From the NCBI GenBank assembly GCA_947499125.1, contig CANMMP010000003.1:62001-126000 (forward strand): 64,000 nt of DNA, written 5' to 3'. The position numbers and the translations under genes were made by a program. Under the pieces are notes generated by a model. The model saw nothing but the letters and a program-made list of their open reading frames with translations, was not told the origin of the DNA and did no database searches. This document shows, piece after piece, positions 45,414 through 54,244 of the stretch. Position 1 is the first letter of the stretch, and the number at the start of each line of letters is the position of its first letter. Origin of the DNA: an uncultured Pontibacter sp. (GTDB taxonomy: Bacteria > Bacteroidota > Bacteroidia > Cytophagales > Hymenobacteraceae).

Positions 45414-46589
45414 CTATTTCAATAATTCTGCTTCGCAAACGCACCGGAAACCGACTTTGTCGGATGGCGAAGTATAGAGCTGCCTGTCTGTAATTTCGGA
45501 GTCGCTTAGTTCATCTTTCCAACTGCCGCCTTTGGCTATGCCTTTCTCGGCTACCATTTCGGCTACGTTGCCCAGCACGTGGTAGGCACCGTAATCATTT
45601 GGCCAGCCACCATACACATAAGCCGGCGTCCGAAATTGTAAAATATATGGTAGTGTGCGTTTTACATTTATAGGCAGATCGTGTACCTCTGTTTGCTTCA
45701 GGTCTTGTTCTATCTGCGCTACAGGCTTAGGACTAATGATCTTTCTGGCAATAAATTCTGCTGCTTTGGGGTTGACTTTATACTTTACTGTTCCCTTAGT
45801 ATATGAACTGTGAGGGAGCTCAATTTTGTCAAGCCCGGTAGAAGCAATAACTTCCCACTCCTGCTCTGTTGGCAACCTGTAAGTTATTTTTAGTTTCTGC
45901 TCATTCTTTGGATCAATGTTATATTGTTCCGTCACTACTTTTGAGCGCCACTGGCAATAGGCAACTGCCTGTTCGTAATTCACACCAACTACAGGATAGT
46001 ACAAATATTGTGGATGATAAAGGTATGATGTTATCGGCTCTATAATCTGATCTATAGTATCTGTGCCAATTATCATAACACCCAAAGATCCAAAACGATA
46101 ATAATCCCTTTCATTAAGCACAATTACTGTCGTATCAGGTATCATGCTTTGGTAAAACGCCTCAGTAGAATCGCGTTTTATGTAATGTAAAAACTCTTGC
46201 CAGTGGATATTTGCTACTTCGGTTTCGTCGAAGAATAGCTGAAGTGGGGTTATAAATATACCACCCGGTGCATAATTCAAAGGCATATCTTCTTGCAATG
46301 GCTCAACTATAACTTTGCTCATAGTTGCCCCTTGTTCTTTACTTTCTGCCTCTTTCTCTTCCTTGCTTAGATGGCGTGAGCTCTCCCACTTTACACTGCG
46401 CCGCTTGATAAGTTTTTGTTCAGGGAACCCTTTATAGTTATAGAATGGTGCCTCAAAATATGGCCAACCTTGGTTAAGCCCGGTTTTAGTACTATAAACT
46501 GTAGGACGAATGGAATTAGGGTATTGCGTAGTACATGCAGCTACCAACAAGCCAAATAAAATCAACAGAATTAAACTGTGATTACGCAT
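45414..46589 (-). CDS. SUMF1/GldJ-like formylglycine-generating-fold lipoprotein
   Basis: 391 aa. Lipobox LLVAAC (Cys about 19) marks an outer-membrane lipoprotein. The FGE/SUMF1 fold runs from about 105: FITPLQLFFDETEVANIHWQ, VGVNYEQAVAYCQWRS, YRLPTEQEWEVIAS, LGNVAEMV, AKGGSWKD, VGFRCV. Lipoproteins of this type include GldJ and GldK of T9SS/gliding, in which the fold is structural, but no gld genes are near. The only cysteines near the FGE active-site end are RCVCE at the C-terminus, so enzyme activity is doubtful. Starts 4 nt after the TetR stop; co-transcribed. Confidence 0.72.
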   Translation of the reverse strand: MRNHSLILLILFGLLVAACTTQYPNSIRPTVYSTKTGLNQGWPYFEAPFYNYKGFPEQKLIKRRSVKWESSRHLSKEEKEAESKEQGATMSKVIVEPLQEDMPLNYAPGGIFITPLQLFFDETEVANIHWQEFLHYIKRDSTEAFYQSMIPDTTVIVLNERDYYRFGSLGVMIIGTDTIDQIIEPITSYLYHPQYLYYPVVGVNYEQAVAYCQWRSKVVTEQYNIDPKNEQKLKITYRLPTEQEWEVIASTGLDKIELPHSSYTKGTVKYKVNPKAAEFIARKIISPKPVAQIEQDLKQTEVHDLPINVKRTLPYILQFRTPAYVYGGWPNDYGAYHVLGNVAEMVAEKGIAKGGSWKDELSDSEITDRQLYTSPSDKVGFRCVCEAELLK

Positions 46590-46593
46590 GCGT

Positions 46594-47211
46594 TTATAGT
46601 TGTTTCTGGGCAGAGATGCCGTTTAAGATCAAACCTACTGTAAACAATACATCCTGCTCTATTTTGGCGAAGTTTATAGTTGGCAGTTGCTGGTAAAAAA
46701 CACGTTCAAACTCATCAAACTGGATCAGGTCTTTCACTACCATCATAGAGTATCCAACACGCTCGGCTTCGCAAGGTATAAACACACCTTTCTCTATCCC
46801 GTCTTTTATAACAGTAGCATAATAGTTCGTCTCCTTGGCCCTCGATTCGGCGAAAAGCTTCTGAAACAGACTACGCGTTTCGATAAGTACTTTTATGGAT
46901 ATGGTGTGCTGTGTTACGATTTCCTGGTAATAGCGCAACGACGACTGAATGTAAAGCAAAAGCTGCTTGTGCGGATCGGGCTCCTGCTCTGCTATCTTCT
47001 TCAGGCGGTACAGGCTATCCTTCCACTCCTGCGAGAAAGCCTCTATAAACAGTACTTCCTTGCTTTTGTAGTAATAGTATAGGGTAGGTTTTTTCAGGCC
47101 GATGGCATGCGCAATATCATCGAGGGTGGCTTTGCTGTAGCCCAGCCTGCCAAACACTGACTTGGCTGCGTCCAGTATCAGCTCTTTTTTTACGTCTGCT
47201 TTTTTGCCCAA
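46594..47211 (-). CDS. TetR/AcrR-family regulator
   Basis: About 205 aa from a TTG at 47211. An upstream TTG at 47244 would add 11 residues but lies inside the -7 promoter element, so it cannot be in the transcript. Helix-turn-helix at the N-terminus: ELILDAAKSVFGRLGYSKAT, IAHAIGLKKPTLYYYYKSKE. The C-terminal ligand domain is helical and unassigned. It is upstream of the SUMF1-like lipoprotein gene and beside the GyrI-like/ABC operon, which it may control; that is inference. Confidence 0.85.
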   Translation of the reverse strand: MGKKADVKKELILDAAKSVFGRLGYSKATLDDIAHAIGLKKPTLYYYYKSKEVLFIEAFSQEWKDSLYRLKKIAEQEPDPHKQLLLYIQSSLRYYQEIVTQHTISIKVLIETRSLFQKLFAESRAKETNYYATVIKDGIEKGVFIPCEAERVGYSMMVVKDLIQFDEFERVFYQQLPTINFAKIEQDVLFTVGLILNGISAQKQL

Positions 47212-47241
47212 AGTATAGCGGTGAAGGTTAGAAGGCCTTAC

Positions 47242-47271
47242 CAAATATAAGTTATAATTTTATACTTACAA
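47242..47271 (-). promoter_or_regulatory. canonical promoter of the TetR gene
   Basis: Minus strand: TTG (47271-47269), 19 nt, TATATTTG (47249-47242), exact in sequence and spacing. It sits in the gap after the GyrI-like gene, whose stop is at 47274. Start of transcription near 47235. Confidence 0.82.
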
Positions 47272-47273
47272 GG

Positions 47274-47795
47274 CTATTGCTTTACCGGCACTTCCACCAC
47301 AGCTTCGCGGTCCGTCGGGAACCACTCTACATAAAAATCCTGTAGCTGCAGTTTGTTGTCTTTGGCATGGTCAAAAATGGCTTCGTATAGTTTGCCGGGT
47401 GCTACCATGTAGTGGGCTTCTATTTCGGCGCGCACCACTTCACGGCCGCCAGGCACACGAAGCAACTCATAACCTTCTGGCAGGTTTATAGTTGAGTCCT
47501 GTATTACCAAGCCGATAAAGGCTTTTATAGAATCACTTTTGCTTTCGGGGTTGTTATAGTATACGTTACCTAAAACCCCTCCCATTTCTTCCGAGTCGCG
47601 GAGCTCTGCGGCTTTCCGGAAAGCATTGCCAAAAGCATCGTCTTTAACGGTCCCTTCGAAGGCCTGGCCAGCCAGCAACAATGGCTCTGATGTTGTTACA
47701 GATACAGTGGGGCCGCTAAAACCACCCAGGTAGGCATAAATACCTACTCCAAAAGCCACAAGTATAGCTATGGCCACTAAAAATTTCCTGCTCAT
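47274..47795 (-). CDS. membrane-anchored GyrI-like (effector-binding) protein
   Basis: 173 aa. One N-terminal helix (FLVAIAILVAFGVGIYAYLGG) then a soluble domain resembling the GyrI-like/AraC effector-binding fold (VLGNVYYNNPES, GYELLRVPGGREVVRAEIE, LQLQDFYVEWFPTD). Such domains bind small hydrophobic molecules; a sensing or carrier role beside an exporter is plausible. Its ATG overlaps the stop of the ABC gene (ATGA), so translation is coupled. Confidence 0.65.
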   Translation of the reverse strand: MSRKFLVAIAILVAFGVGIYAYLGGFSGPTVSVTTSEPLLLAGQAFEGTVKDDAFGNAFRKAAELRDSEEMGGVLGNVYYNNPESKSDSIKAFIGLVIQDSTINLPEGYELLRVPGGREVVRAEIEAHYMVAPGKLYEAIFDHAKDNKLQLQDFYVEWFPTDREAVVEVPVKQ

Positions 47796-49561
47796 ATATT
47801 GATCATGTTCTTGTACTGCATATGGTATAGTTGGGCGTAGTAGCCGTTATGCCGCAGCAGTTCTTCGTGGTTGCCCACTTCTTTTATTTCGCCCCTATCC
47901 AGCACTATAATTTTATCTGCTTTTTGGATGGTAGATAAACGGTGCGCAATAACGATTGAGGTACGGCCATGCATCAACTGGTCGATGGCGTACTGTATCA
48001 GTTCTTCGGTTTCGGAGTCTACGCTGGAGGTGGCTTCGTCTAAAATAATGATTTCGGGGTTATAAACCATAGCTCGTACAAACGAGATAAGCTGGCGCTG
48101 GCCCACCGATAAAGTAGCCCCGCGCTCCATTACCTGGTAGTGCAAACCGCCAGGCAAGCGCTCTATAAACCGCCGTGCCCCAACCAGGTCGGCGGCATGC
48201 CACATCTGTTCTTCGGTTATGCTTTTGTTGCCCAGGCTAATGTTGTCGGCTATACTTCCCGAGAATAAAAACACATCCTGTAACACCACACCAATATGAT
48301 GGCGCAGCACACTCAGGTCGTATTCTTTTATGTCGTGGCCGTCAACTATAATATGGCCTTTATTTATCTCGTAAAAACGGTTGAGCAGGTTGATGATAGA
48401 TGTTTTACCTGCACCCGTTGCACCTACAAAGGCTACAGTTTCGCCGGCTTTCACATCAAACGAAATATCGCGCAGCACCCATTCTTCGTCGTTATAGGCA
48501 AACCATACATTCTCGAAACGCACGTTGCCTTTTATCTTCTCAGGAGCATAATCCCCGTTGTCGGCTATCATTTCTTTGCTATCCAGCAGCTTCATCAAAC
48601 GCTCGGTACTTACCACACCCAACTGCAGCGTATTAAAACGGTCAGCAATCATGCGTATCGGCCGGAAAAACATCTGGATGTAAAGTATAAAAGCCATCAG
48701 GGTACCCAGCGAGGTATCATCGTCAATAACGCCGTGTGCACCATACCACACCAGCAAACCCAGGCCGGCTGCACCTATAATCTCCGCTACCGGGAAGTAA
48801 ACGCTATAGTATAGAACTGAGCGGATGTTGGCGCGGGTATGCTCTTTATTGATCTCCTTGAACTTATCCATCTCGCGCTTCTCGTTGTTAAAGATCTGCA
48901 CGATGCTCATGCCGGTAATATGTTCCTGCACAAACGAATTGAGGCGGGCCACAGCCGTACGCACTTCCTGAAAGGTATCTTTTATCTTCTCTTTAAAGAT
49001 GTAGGTACTGATAAGCATGATCGGGAAAGTAGAAAGGCTGACAAGCGCCAGTTCCCAATCGATGTAAAACATGAAGCCAACTATAAATACCAGCTGCAGA
49101 ATATCGCCAATCATAGCGGCAAGGCCTTCACTGAACACATCCGAAAGCGTTTCCACATCCGATACGTTGCGCGTAACCAGTGTGCCGATGGGTGTGCGGT
49201 CAAAAAATTTAAGGCGGAGATCCAGGATATGGCGGTATAGTTTTATCCGGATATCGCGGACGACGTGCTGCCCCAGCCAGCCGGCAAAATAGGTGTGCAG
49301 ATACTGCACGATAGCATGCACTACCAGCAGCACAGCCAATATCACGAACATCTTGTTCAGGCCTTCCCAATCGTTCTGCAGTATCTCGTTATCAACGGTA
49401 TACTGTATCAGGAAAGGGCGCAGGGCGGCAAGTATAGCCGAAGCAAAGGTCAGGAATACGATAAAGTAAAAGATGCGCACATAGGGCTTCACGAAATCAA
49501 AAAGCCGCGACAGCACATCTGCATCGAATACTTTGCCTGTATTTTTAGGTTTGTCTTCCAA
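47792..49561 (-). CDS. ABC exporter half-transporter with noncanonical signature (YheH/BmrD-like)
   Basis: 589 aa, TTG start at 49561. The opening GKVFDADVLSRLFDFVKPY is typical of this subfamily. Six helices precede the ATPase: Walker A GATGAGKTS (about 380), signature LSVGQRQLISFVRAM (about 487) in place of LSGGQ, Walker B IIILDEATSSVD with the catalytic glutamate, H-loop AHR. An altered signature with an intact glutamate is what the catalytic half of a heterodimeric exporter shows; the partner would be the gene at 42877. Coupled to the GyrI-like gene downstream. Confidence 0.9.
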   Translation of the reverse strand: MEDKPKNTGKVFDADVLSRLFDFVKPYVRIFYFIVFLTFASAILAALRPFLIQYTVDNEILQNDWEGLNKMFVILAVLLVVHAIVQYLHTYFAGWLGQHVVRDIRIKLYRHILDLRLKFFDRTPIGTLVTRNVSDVETLSDVFSEGLAAMIGDILQLVFIVGFMFYIDWELALVSLSTFPIMLISTYIFKEKIKDTFQEVRTAVARLNSFVQEHITGMSIVQIFNNEKREMDKFKEINKEHTRANIRSVLYYSVYFPVAEIIGAAGLGLLVWYGAHGVIDDDTSLGTLMAFILYIQMFFRPIRMIADRFNTLQLGVVSTERLMKLLDSKEMIADNGDYAPEKIKGNVRFENVWFAYNDEEWVLRDISFDVKAGETVAFVGATGAGKTSIINLLNRFYEINKGHIIVDGHDIKEYDLSVLRHHIGVVLQDVFLFSGSIADNISLGNKSITEEQMWHAADLVGARRFIERLPGGLHYQVMERGATLSVGQRQLISFVRAMVYNPEIIILDEATSSVDSETEELIQYAIDQLMHGRTSIVIAHRLSTIQKADKIIVLDRGEIKEVGNHEELLRHNGYYAQLYHMQYKNMINI

Positions 49562-49701
49562 AGTTTGCGAAAAGTATAAATTATAAACGCAGCGCCCGTA
49601 CTTGCTCGTGCAGGAGGCATCTATACTTAACCAGTAGCAAAGGTAAGTGTTTTTAACGGACTACAGCTGCCGTTTTTTGCAGAGATAAGTACAGCGTGGC
49701 G

Positions 49702-51816
49702 CTATTGTTTTACCACCTTTACGTGCTGTACTTGTACTTCGGTTATCAGGCGCACAAAGTATATGCCCGGTTTCAGGTCTGCGGTTGGTACCTGCAGGTT
49801 ATAATACTGGCCCAGGTTGCCTTGCCCCTGCTGCCAGGTGCTTAGCTTTTGCCCGTTGCTGTTTATCAGGTCGAGGGTATACTTGCCGGCCGCAGGCAGC
49901 ATAAACTCCAAGGTAGTAGTATGGCTTAGCGGGTTAGGGTACGCTATCAGTTTAGTGTCTTCTACTATAACATCAGAAGGTATAAGCGGGTCGCAGGTGC
50001 CCAGGTAACAGCCATGATCCAGGTGCTCCTGCACCATGTTTGCAGGCACGCATATGGTCTGCCCGTTATGGCATATCAGCACTTTTTCGTTGTTATCGCC
50101 GCAGCTGGCATCATTCACTTTTAAGTATAGTTCCTGCACAGCCAGTCCGCCGTTGTGGTGCCATTTGTCTTCAGCTAACAGCTTTATAGTATATTCGCCT
50201 ACATTGTTTATAGTTGGCGTGCCTGTAAGTATAGCGTTGCCTTTTCCGTCATCTTCCAGCGTTAGCCAGTCCGGTATGCCCTCTGCCAATATCTCCAGCT
50301 GGTCGCCATAAGGGAGGTCATCGTCCTGTGCTGTTATTTCATACCTATACGTATAGCCTGCCGCCAGCGGGTACTCTGTAGGAGCCGATGTAAAGACCGG
50401 CGGTGTGTTCACGACCAGGTTAAAACTATGGCTTATTTCTTCGTTGCGGCTATCGCGTACTTTGGCAGTTACCCTATGAGTGCCCCAGTTCTTCGTTTCT
50501 GGGGTCCAGGTTAGTTGCATTTGTACCGGGTTTGCAGCAGCAGGTGGTAGTTTGGGAGCACTTCCTGGCAGGCCGGTCAGTTCAGTTATAGTCAGCTTTT
50601 CGGATGCTACCGGGGATGATGCCTGTAATGTTAGGTTTATAGCCTGGCCGGGAGTTGTAAAAGTATAGCTGTTTGCATCAGGACTCGGCGGAACATCAAA
50701 GCGGGCTTTATAACTTACCTGTATCGTTACAGAAGTGCTGGTTTGCACGCTTTTTTTATCCTGCGCTGTAAAACTGATCACATAAGTACCGACATCGTTT
50801 ACGGTTGGCTTCCAGGCAAAAGCACTTTGTACCGGGTTAGCAGTTAAGGGCAGTGCCGGGTTTATAGTTGACGTAACAGGCAAGCCAGTCGCGATCAGGG
50901 TTACTACATCATCCGGGTCAGTGTCGTGGGCTTTTATGTTGAACTTTAGTTCTTTATCAGGAGCAACATGGTATACAATTCCGTTCTCAGGAGTTATACT
51001 ATAGTCGAAAACTGGTGCTGTAGATTGCTCTGTAATTTTAATGATGAAGTCGGAAGTTACTTTTGCCCCGCGGCTGTCGGTTATAGTAATGGCTGCATTA
51101 TATATTTCGCCGGCATGCTTTGTTTCGGTGTTAAAGTGCACATGCCCTGAGGCGGCATCTACTGTTAAACCTTCCGGGTTATGACCACCTCCCATTTCAG
51201 CTGAAGTTGCCAGCGTGTAGGTCAGCGCATCCCCATCCGGGTCGCTTGCCGGCATCTCAAACGAAGCATGATGTAAGTGCTCCGGCAGGTGCACCATGGC
51301 CGGAAGCGTGGTTACAGGAGCGCTGTTACCATTACCTATCGTAACGGTGGTTTGCAGGTTCCATTGGCCTTCGGGGTTATTTTTGAGCTCGCTTACACGG
51401 CAGCAGCCGGTAAAATTGGCAATATAGGTTCCGGTAGTATTATAGGTTTTGGTGATGATGGCTTCGCCGTACATCCAGTCGTCTGTCTTATTCACAGCCG
51501 TTACGTTCAGCTTTATCGGGCCAAAGGTGCCATCGCCAAACATGAAATCTCCGGGGTTCACTACCTGCCCTACTTCAGCATAAAAAGCCGTATAGCGCCA
51601 CGACTGGCTTATCTTGAATTCGACGGTATTGCCATCTACATAACGCCAGCTCACATTTCCATACCTGAAATGCGACGCCTGGGCTATAGTTACAGAGGTG
51701 AGTAAAAGTATGGCTACCCAAAAGCCTTTTGCTCCGCTATTGTGCCCAACCAGGCGCACCAGCGATTTAATTATTCGGATAGCAGTTTCAGGGTGTAAAG
51801 GTGCCCGCATAGGCAT
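49702..51816 (-). CDS. T9SS-secreted Ig/cadherin-like surface protein
   Basis: 704 aa. A long N-region precedes a signal helix (about 31-47), then SHFRYGNVSWRYVDGNTVEF. Repeats of the putative-Ig/cadherin type follow (PASDPDGDALTYTLA at about 190; HDTDPDDVVTLIA; QDDDLPYGDQLEI). A small Cys motif KVLICHNGQTICVP...HGCYLG is common in secreted proteins of this phylum. The type A T9SS sorting domain is about 620-704 (YPNPLSHTTTLEF, GIYFVRLITE). Function unknown; probably adhesive. M3 (51810) is an equally good start. Confidence 0.83.
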   Translation of the reverse strand: MPMRAPLHPETAIRIIKSLVRLVGHNSGAKGFWVAILLLTSVTIAQASHFRYGNVSWRYVDGNTVEFKISQSWRYTAFYAEVGQVVNPGDFMFGDGTFGPIKLNVTAVNKTDDWMYGEAIITKTYNTTGTYIANFTGCCRVSELKNNPEGQWNLQTTVTIGNGNSAPVTTLPAMVHLPEHLHHASFEMPASDPDGDALTYTLATSAEMGGGHNPEGLTVDAASGHVHFNTETKHAGEIYNAAITITDSRGAKVTSDFIIKITEQSTAPVFDYSITPENGIVYHVAPDKELKFNIKAHDTDPDDVVTLIATGLPVTSTINPALPLTANPVQSAFAWKPTVNDVGTYVISFTAQDKKSVQTSTSVTIQVSYKARFDVPPSPDANSYTFTTPGQAINLTLQASSPVASEKLTITELTGLPGSAPKLPPAAANPVQMQLTWTPETKNWGTHRVTAKVRDSRNEEISHSFNLVVNTPPVFTSAPTEYPLAAGYTYRYEITAQDDDLPYGDQLEILAEGIPDWLTLEDDGKGNAILTGTPTINNVGEYTIKLLAEDKWHHNGGLAVQELYLKVNDASCGDNNEKVLICHNGQTICVPANMVQEHLDHGCYLGTCDPLIPSDVIVEDTKLIAYPNPLSHTTTLEFMLPAAGKYTLDLINSNGQKLSTWQQGQGNLGQYYNLQVPTADLKPGIYFVRLITEVQVQHVKVVKQ

Positions 51817-52015
51817 TATAGTTTAGGGTTCGGTTGCAGTAATCTGTTGGTTTGTTTTACTCCTGCATCAAGGTAAGTTGGCACAGGCTATCAGAAGCGG
51901 GAACATAAAGCGGGCTAAAAGTGCAGCATATTATACTTTGCCTATACACCAACGTGATTCTTGCACTCAGGTTTCACTATAAATTTAACTTTACCTATAT
52001 TTTGCCTGACCTATA

Positions 52016-52052
52016 AAACAAAAGAGCCGCAACTATAAAGCTGCGGCTCTTT
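52016..52052 (-). terminator. terminator of the trans-sulfuration enzyme gene
   Basis: Minus strand: AAAGAGCCGCA / TGCGGCTCTTT, 11-bp stem, then TTGTTTT. Starts about 25 nt after the stop codon at 52076. Confidence 0.9.
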
Positions 52053-52075
52053 CTTACCTGAAATTTTATTTGTAC

Positions 52076-53359
52076 TTACACTGCTGCGAGTGCCTGCTCA
52101 ATATCATTTATAATGTCCTGCGGATGCTCTACACCCACCGAAATACGAACCATACCTTCTCCTATTCCCATCACAGCGCGGTCGGCCGGCGATATGTCGG
52201 AGTGCGTCATGGAGGCAGGGTGCTCGGCCAGCGACTCAGTGCCGCCTAAGCTTACAGCCAGCTTTATAAGGCGCAGGCTGTTCAGGAACTTAAAGGCTTC
52301 TTTTTCGCCGCCCTTTATATCAAACGAGATCATAGACCCAGCCGACAGGCATTGCTTTTTATAGATAGCCTGCTGCTGCGGGTTGTCTTCCAGGTTACCT
52401 AAGTAGTAAATTCGGTCTACCTTTGGGTGGTTCTTCAGGTACTCAGCTACGCTTTCGGCACCGCGCGCCTGGGCTTCCATTCTTATTTTCAGGGTTTCCA
52501 GGGAGCGCATCAGCATCCAGCCGGTCCATGGGCTTGCCATCGAGCCCATAAAGGTACGCATGGCTTTTACCTGCTTCATTAAAGCTGCAGAGCCAATGCA
52601 GGCACCTGCAATCAGGTCGGAGTGACCACCAATATATTTCGTTGCCGAATAAACCAGCAGGTCAGCGCCGTGCTTTAGTGGGTGCGAGAACAATGGCCCC
52701 AGGAAGGTATTATCAACAGCAACGAGTACTTCTTTATCGTCGGTGGAGTGCTTTTTGGCCAGTGCAGCGCAGGCTTCAATATCTACGAGGTGGTTTGTTG
52801 GGTTAGCCGGCGTTTCGATGTACACCATCGCCAGTTTATCTTTCACTCCCGACTCATCAAGCAGCTTTTCCACTTCTTCGGCAGGCATATTGGCCCTAAA
52901 GCCTATACTTTGTATACCGAATTTCGGGAGTATGTTTTTGATGTAGTAATCAGATCCGCCATAAATAGGCTCGCTGTGCAGTACTACGTCGCCGGGTTTT
53001 AGCAGGGCCAGCAACATGGTACTGATGGCAGCCATACCACTTGCAAACACTGCGGCATCTTCGGCGCCATCCCAGAAACGTAAACGGTTCTCTAATATCT
53101 CCAGGTCGGGGTTGTTCAGGCGGCTATAAATAAGGCCCATCTGCTCTTCGGCACCTTTATCGCGCAGGCCGTATGCCAGTTCAAAAAAAGCTTTGCCCTC
53201 TTCGGCATTCTTAAAAACGAAAGTAGATGTCTGGTAGATAGGCGCTTTTACGGCCATCTCCGACCACTCCGGGTTATAACCATAGCTCATCATTAAGCTT
53301 TCGGGGCGGAGGTGTTTTCCGTTCAGGTGCGGGCCCTGATGGTCTTCTTCGAGTTGCAT
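52076..53359 (-). CDS. Cys/Met-metabolism PLP enzyme (cystathionine gamma-synthase/lyase or methionine gamma-lyase type)
   Basis: 427 aa. PLP-dependent trans-sulfuration family. The Schiff-base lysine is in VYSATKYIGGHSDLIAG, and VAVDNTFLGPLFSHPLKHGA holds the cofactor aspartate. YSRLNNPDLEILENRL and VYIETPANPTNHLVDIE are typical, and SLGGTESLAEHPASMTHS is the C-terminal hallmark. Which of the gamma-synthase, gamma-lyase or methionine-lyase reactions it performs cannot be settled by eye. It follows truA by about 5 nt in the same direction. Confidence 0.88.
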   Translation of the reverse strand: MQLEEDHQGPHLNGKHLRPESLMMSYGYNPEWSEMAVKAPIYQTSTFVFKNAEEGKAFFELAYGLRDKGAEEQMGLIYSRLNNPDLEILENRLRFWDGAEDAAVFASGMAAISTMLLALLKPGDVVLHSEPIYGGSDYYIKNILPKFGIQSIGFRANMPAEEVEKLLDESGVKDKLAMVYIETPANPTNHLVDIEACAALAKKHSTDDKEVLVAVDNTFLGPLFSHPLKHGADLLVYSATKYIGGHSDLIAGACIGSAALMKQVKAMRTFMGSMASPWTGWMLMRSLETLKIRMEAQARGAESVAEYLKNHPKVDRIYYLGNLEDNPQQQAIYKKQCLSAGSMISFDIKGGEKEAFKFLNSLRLIKLAVSLGGTESLAEHPASMTHSDISPADRAVMGIGEGMVRISVGVEHPQDIINDIEQALAAV

Positions 53360-53364
53360 AAGTA

Positions 53365-54129
53365 TTATAGTTTATTTGGGATGATATTCTGAAATAAATG
53401 TTCGGGATATTCTACTCTGGCCAAGTATAAACCTTCGGAGGGTGCCGCGCCACTGGCCTGGCTCCTGTCCTGACTAGCGATCATCTGCTCAAATTGCGCT
53501 ACGGTTATTTTGCCACGGCCAACATCGGTTAAAGCGCCAACTATAAGCCGTACCATGCCACGCAAGAACCTGTTCGCCATGATGGTAAAAACCAGTTCGT
53601 CGCCTTGCTGTTGCCACATAGCCTCATACATGGTGCAGCGGTAGTGCTTCGTGTCGCCTTTTACTTTACTGAAGGTAGTGAAATCCTCATACTTTAAAAG
53701 TATAGCTGCCGCCTCGTTCATTTTGGCTACATCTAAAGGCTTGCTGTGGTACCAGGCGTGGTAGCGCCTAAACGGGTTTTTGGTAAGTGTAATGTGGTAA
53801 TGGTACGTACGGGCAAAAGCATCGAAACGGGCATGCGCCTCGTCGGGCACTAAGTATAAATTGTAAGCGGAGATATCGTTGGGTAAAATGCGGTTTAGTT
53901 TATAAACCACTTGTTGCGGGTCGAGATGCTGAACGGAATCGAAATGCACAAATTGCTGACTGGCGTGTACGCCTGTATCGGTGCGGCCGCTGCCGGTGCT
54001 GCTTATTTGTTCGCGCAGTATTTTACTCAGACAATCGTCGAGTACCTGCTGCACCGAAATAGCATTGGGCTGTACCTGCCAGCCATGGAAACGTGTGCCG
54101 TCGTAGGCTATCTCTAAGAAATACCGCAT
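53365..54129 (-). CDS. truA: tRNA pseudouridine(38-40) synthase TruA
   Basis: About 254 aa from the ATG at 54129. An upstream in-frame ATG at 54144 adds MIPLC, which is unlike the family start RYFLEIAYDGTRFHGWQ. Isomerises U38-U40 in tRNA anticodon arms. The catalytic aspartate is in GSGRTDTGVHA; later motifs are YNLYLVPDEAHARFDAFARTY (written as the region about 112-130) and NRFLRGMVRLIVGAL. Upstream of, and probably co-transcribed with, the trans-sulfuration gene. Confidence 0.94.
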   Translation of the reverse strand: MRYFLEIAYDGTRFHGWQVQPNAISVQQVLDDCLSKILREQISSTGSGRTDTGVHASQQFVHFDSVQHLDPQQVVYKLNRILPNDISAYNLYLVPDEAHARFDAFARTYHYHITLTKNPFRRYHAWYHSKPLDVAKMNEAAAILLKYEDFTTFSKVKGDTKHYRCTMYEAMWQQQGDELVFTIMANRFLRGMVRLIVGALTDVGRGKITVAQFEQMIASQDRSQASGAAPSEGLYLARVEYPEHLFQNIIPNKL

Positions 54130-54179
54130 ACACAAAGGTATCATTTCCTTTTAATGCTGCCCAACAAAGTATACCCCAT

Positions 54180-54218
54180 AATAAAGCCCGGCTACACAAA
54201 GTATAGCCGGGCTCCGTC
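54180..54218 (-). terminator. terminator after the charged secreted protein gene
   Basis: Minus strand: AGCCCGGCTA / TAGCCGGGCT, 10-bp stem, followed by TTATTAT. It lies about 30 nt after the stop codon at 54245. Confidence 0.75.
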
Positions 54219-54244
54219 TGGGACACTGTTAGGAAAAGTGTATC

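Noticed and set aside
54133..54140. Minus-strand TACCTTTG just upstream of truA
   Set aside because: Matches TAnnTTTG, but would start transcription at or after the truA ATG, and the nearest TTG is 21 nt away; treated as coincidence.
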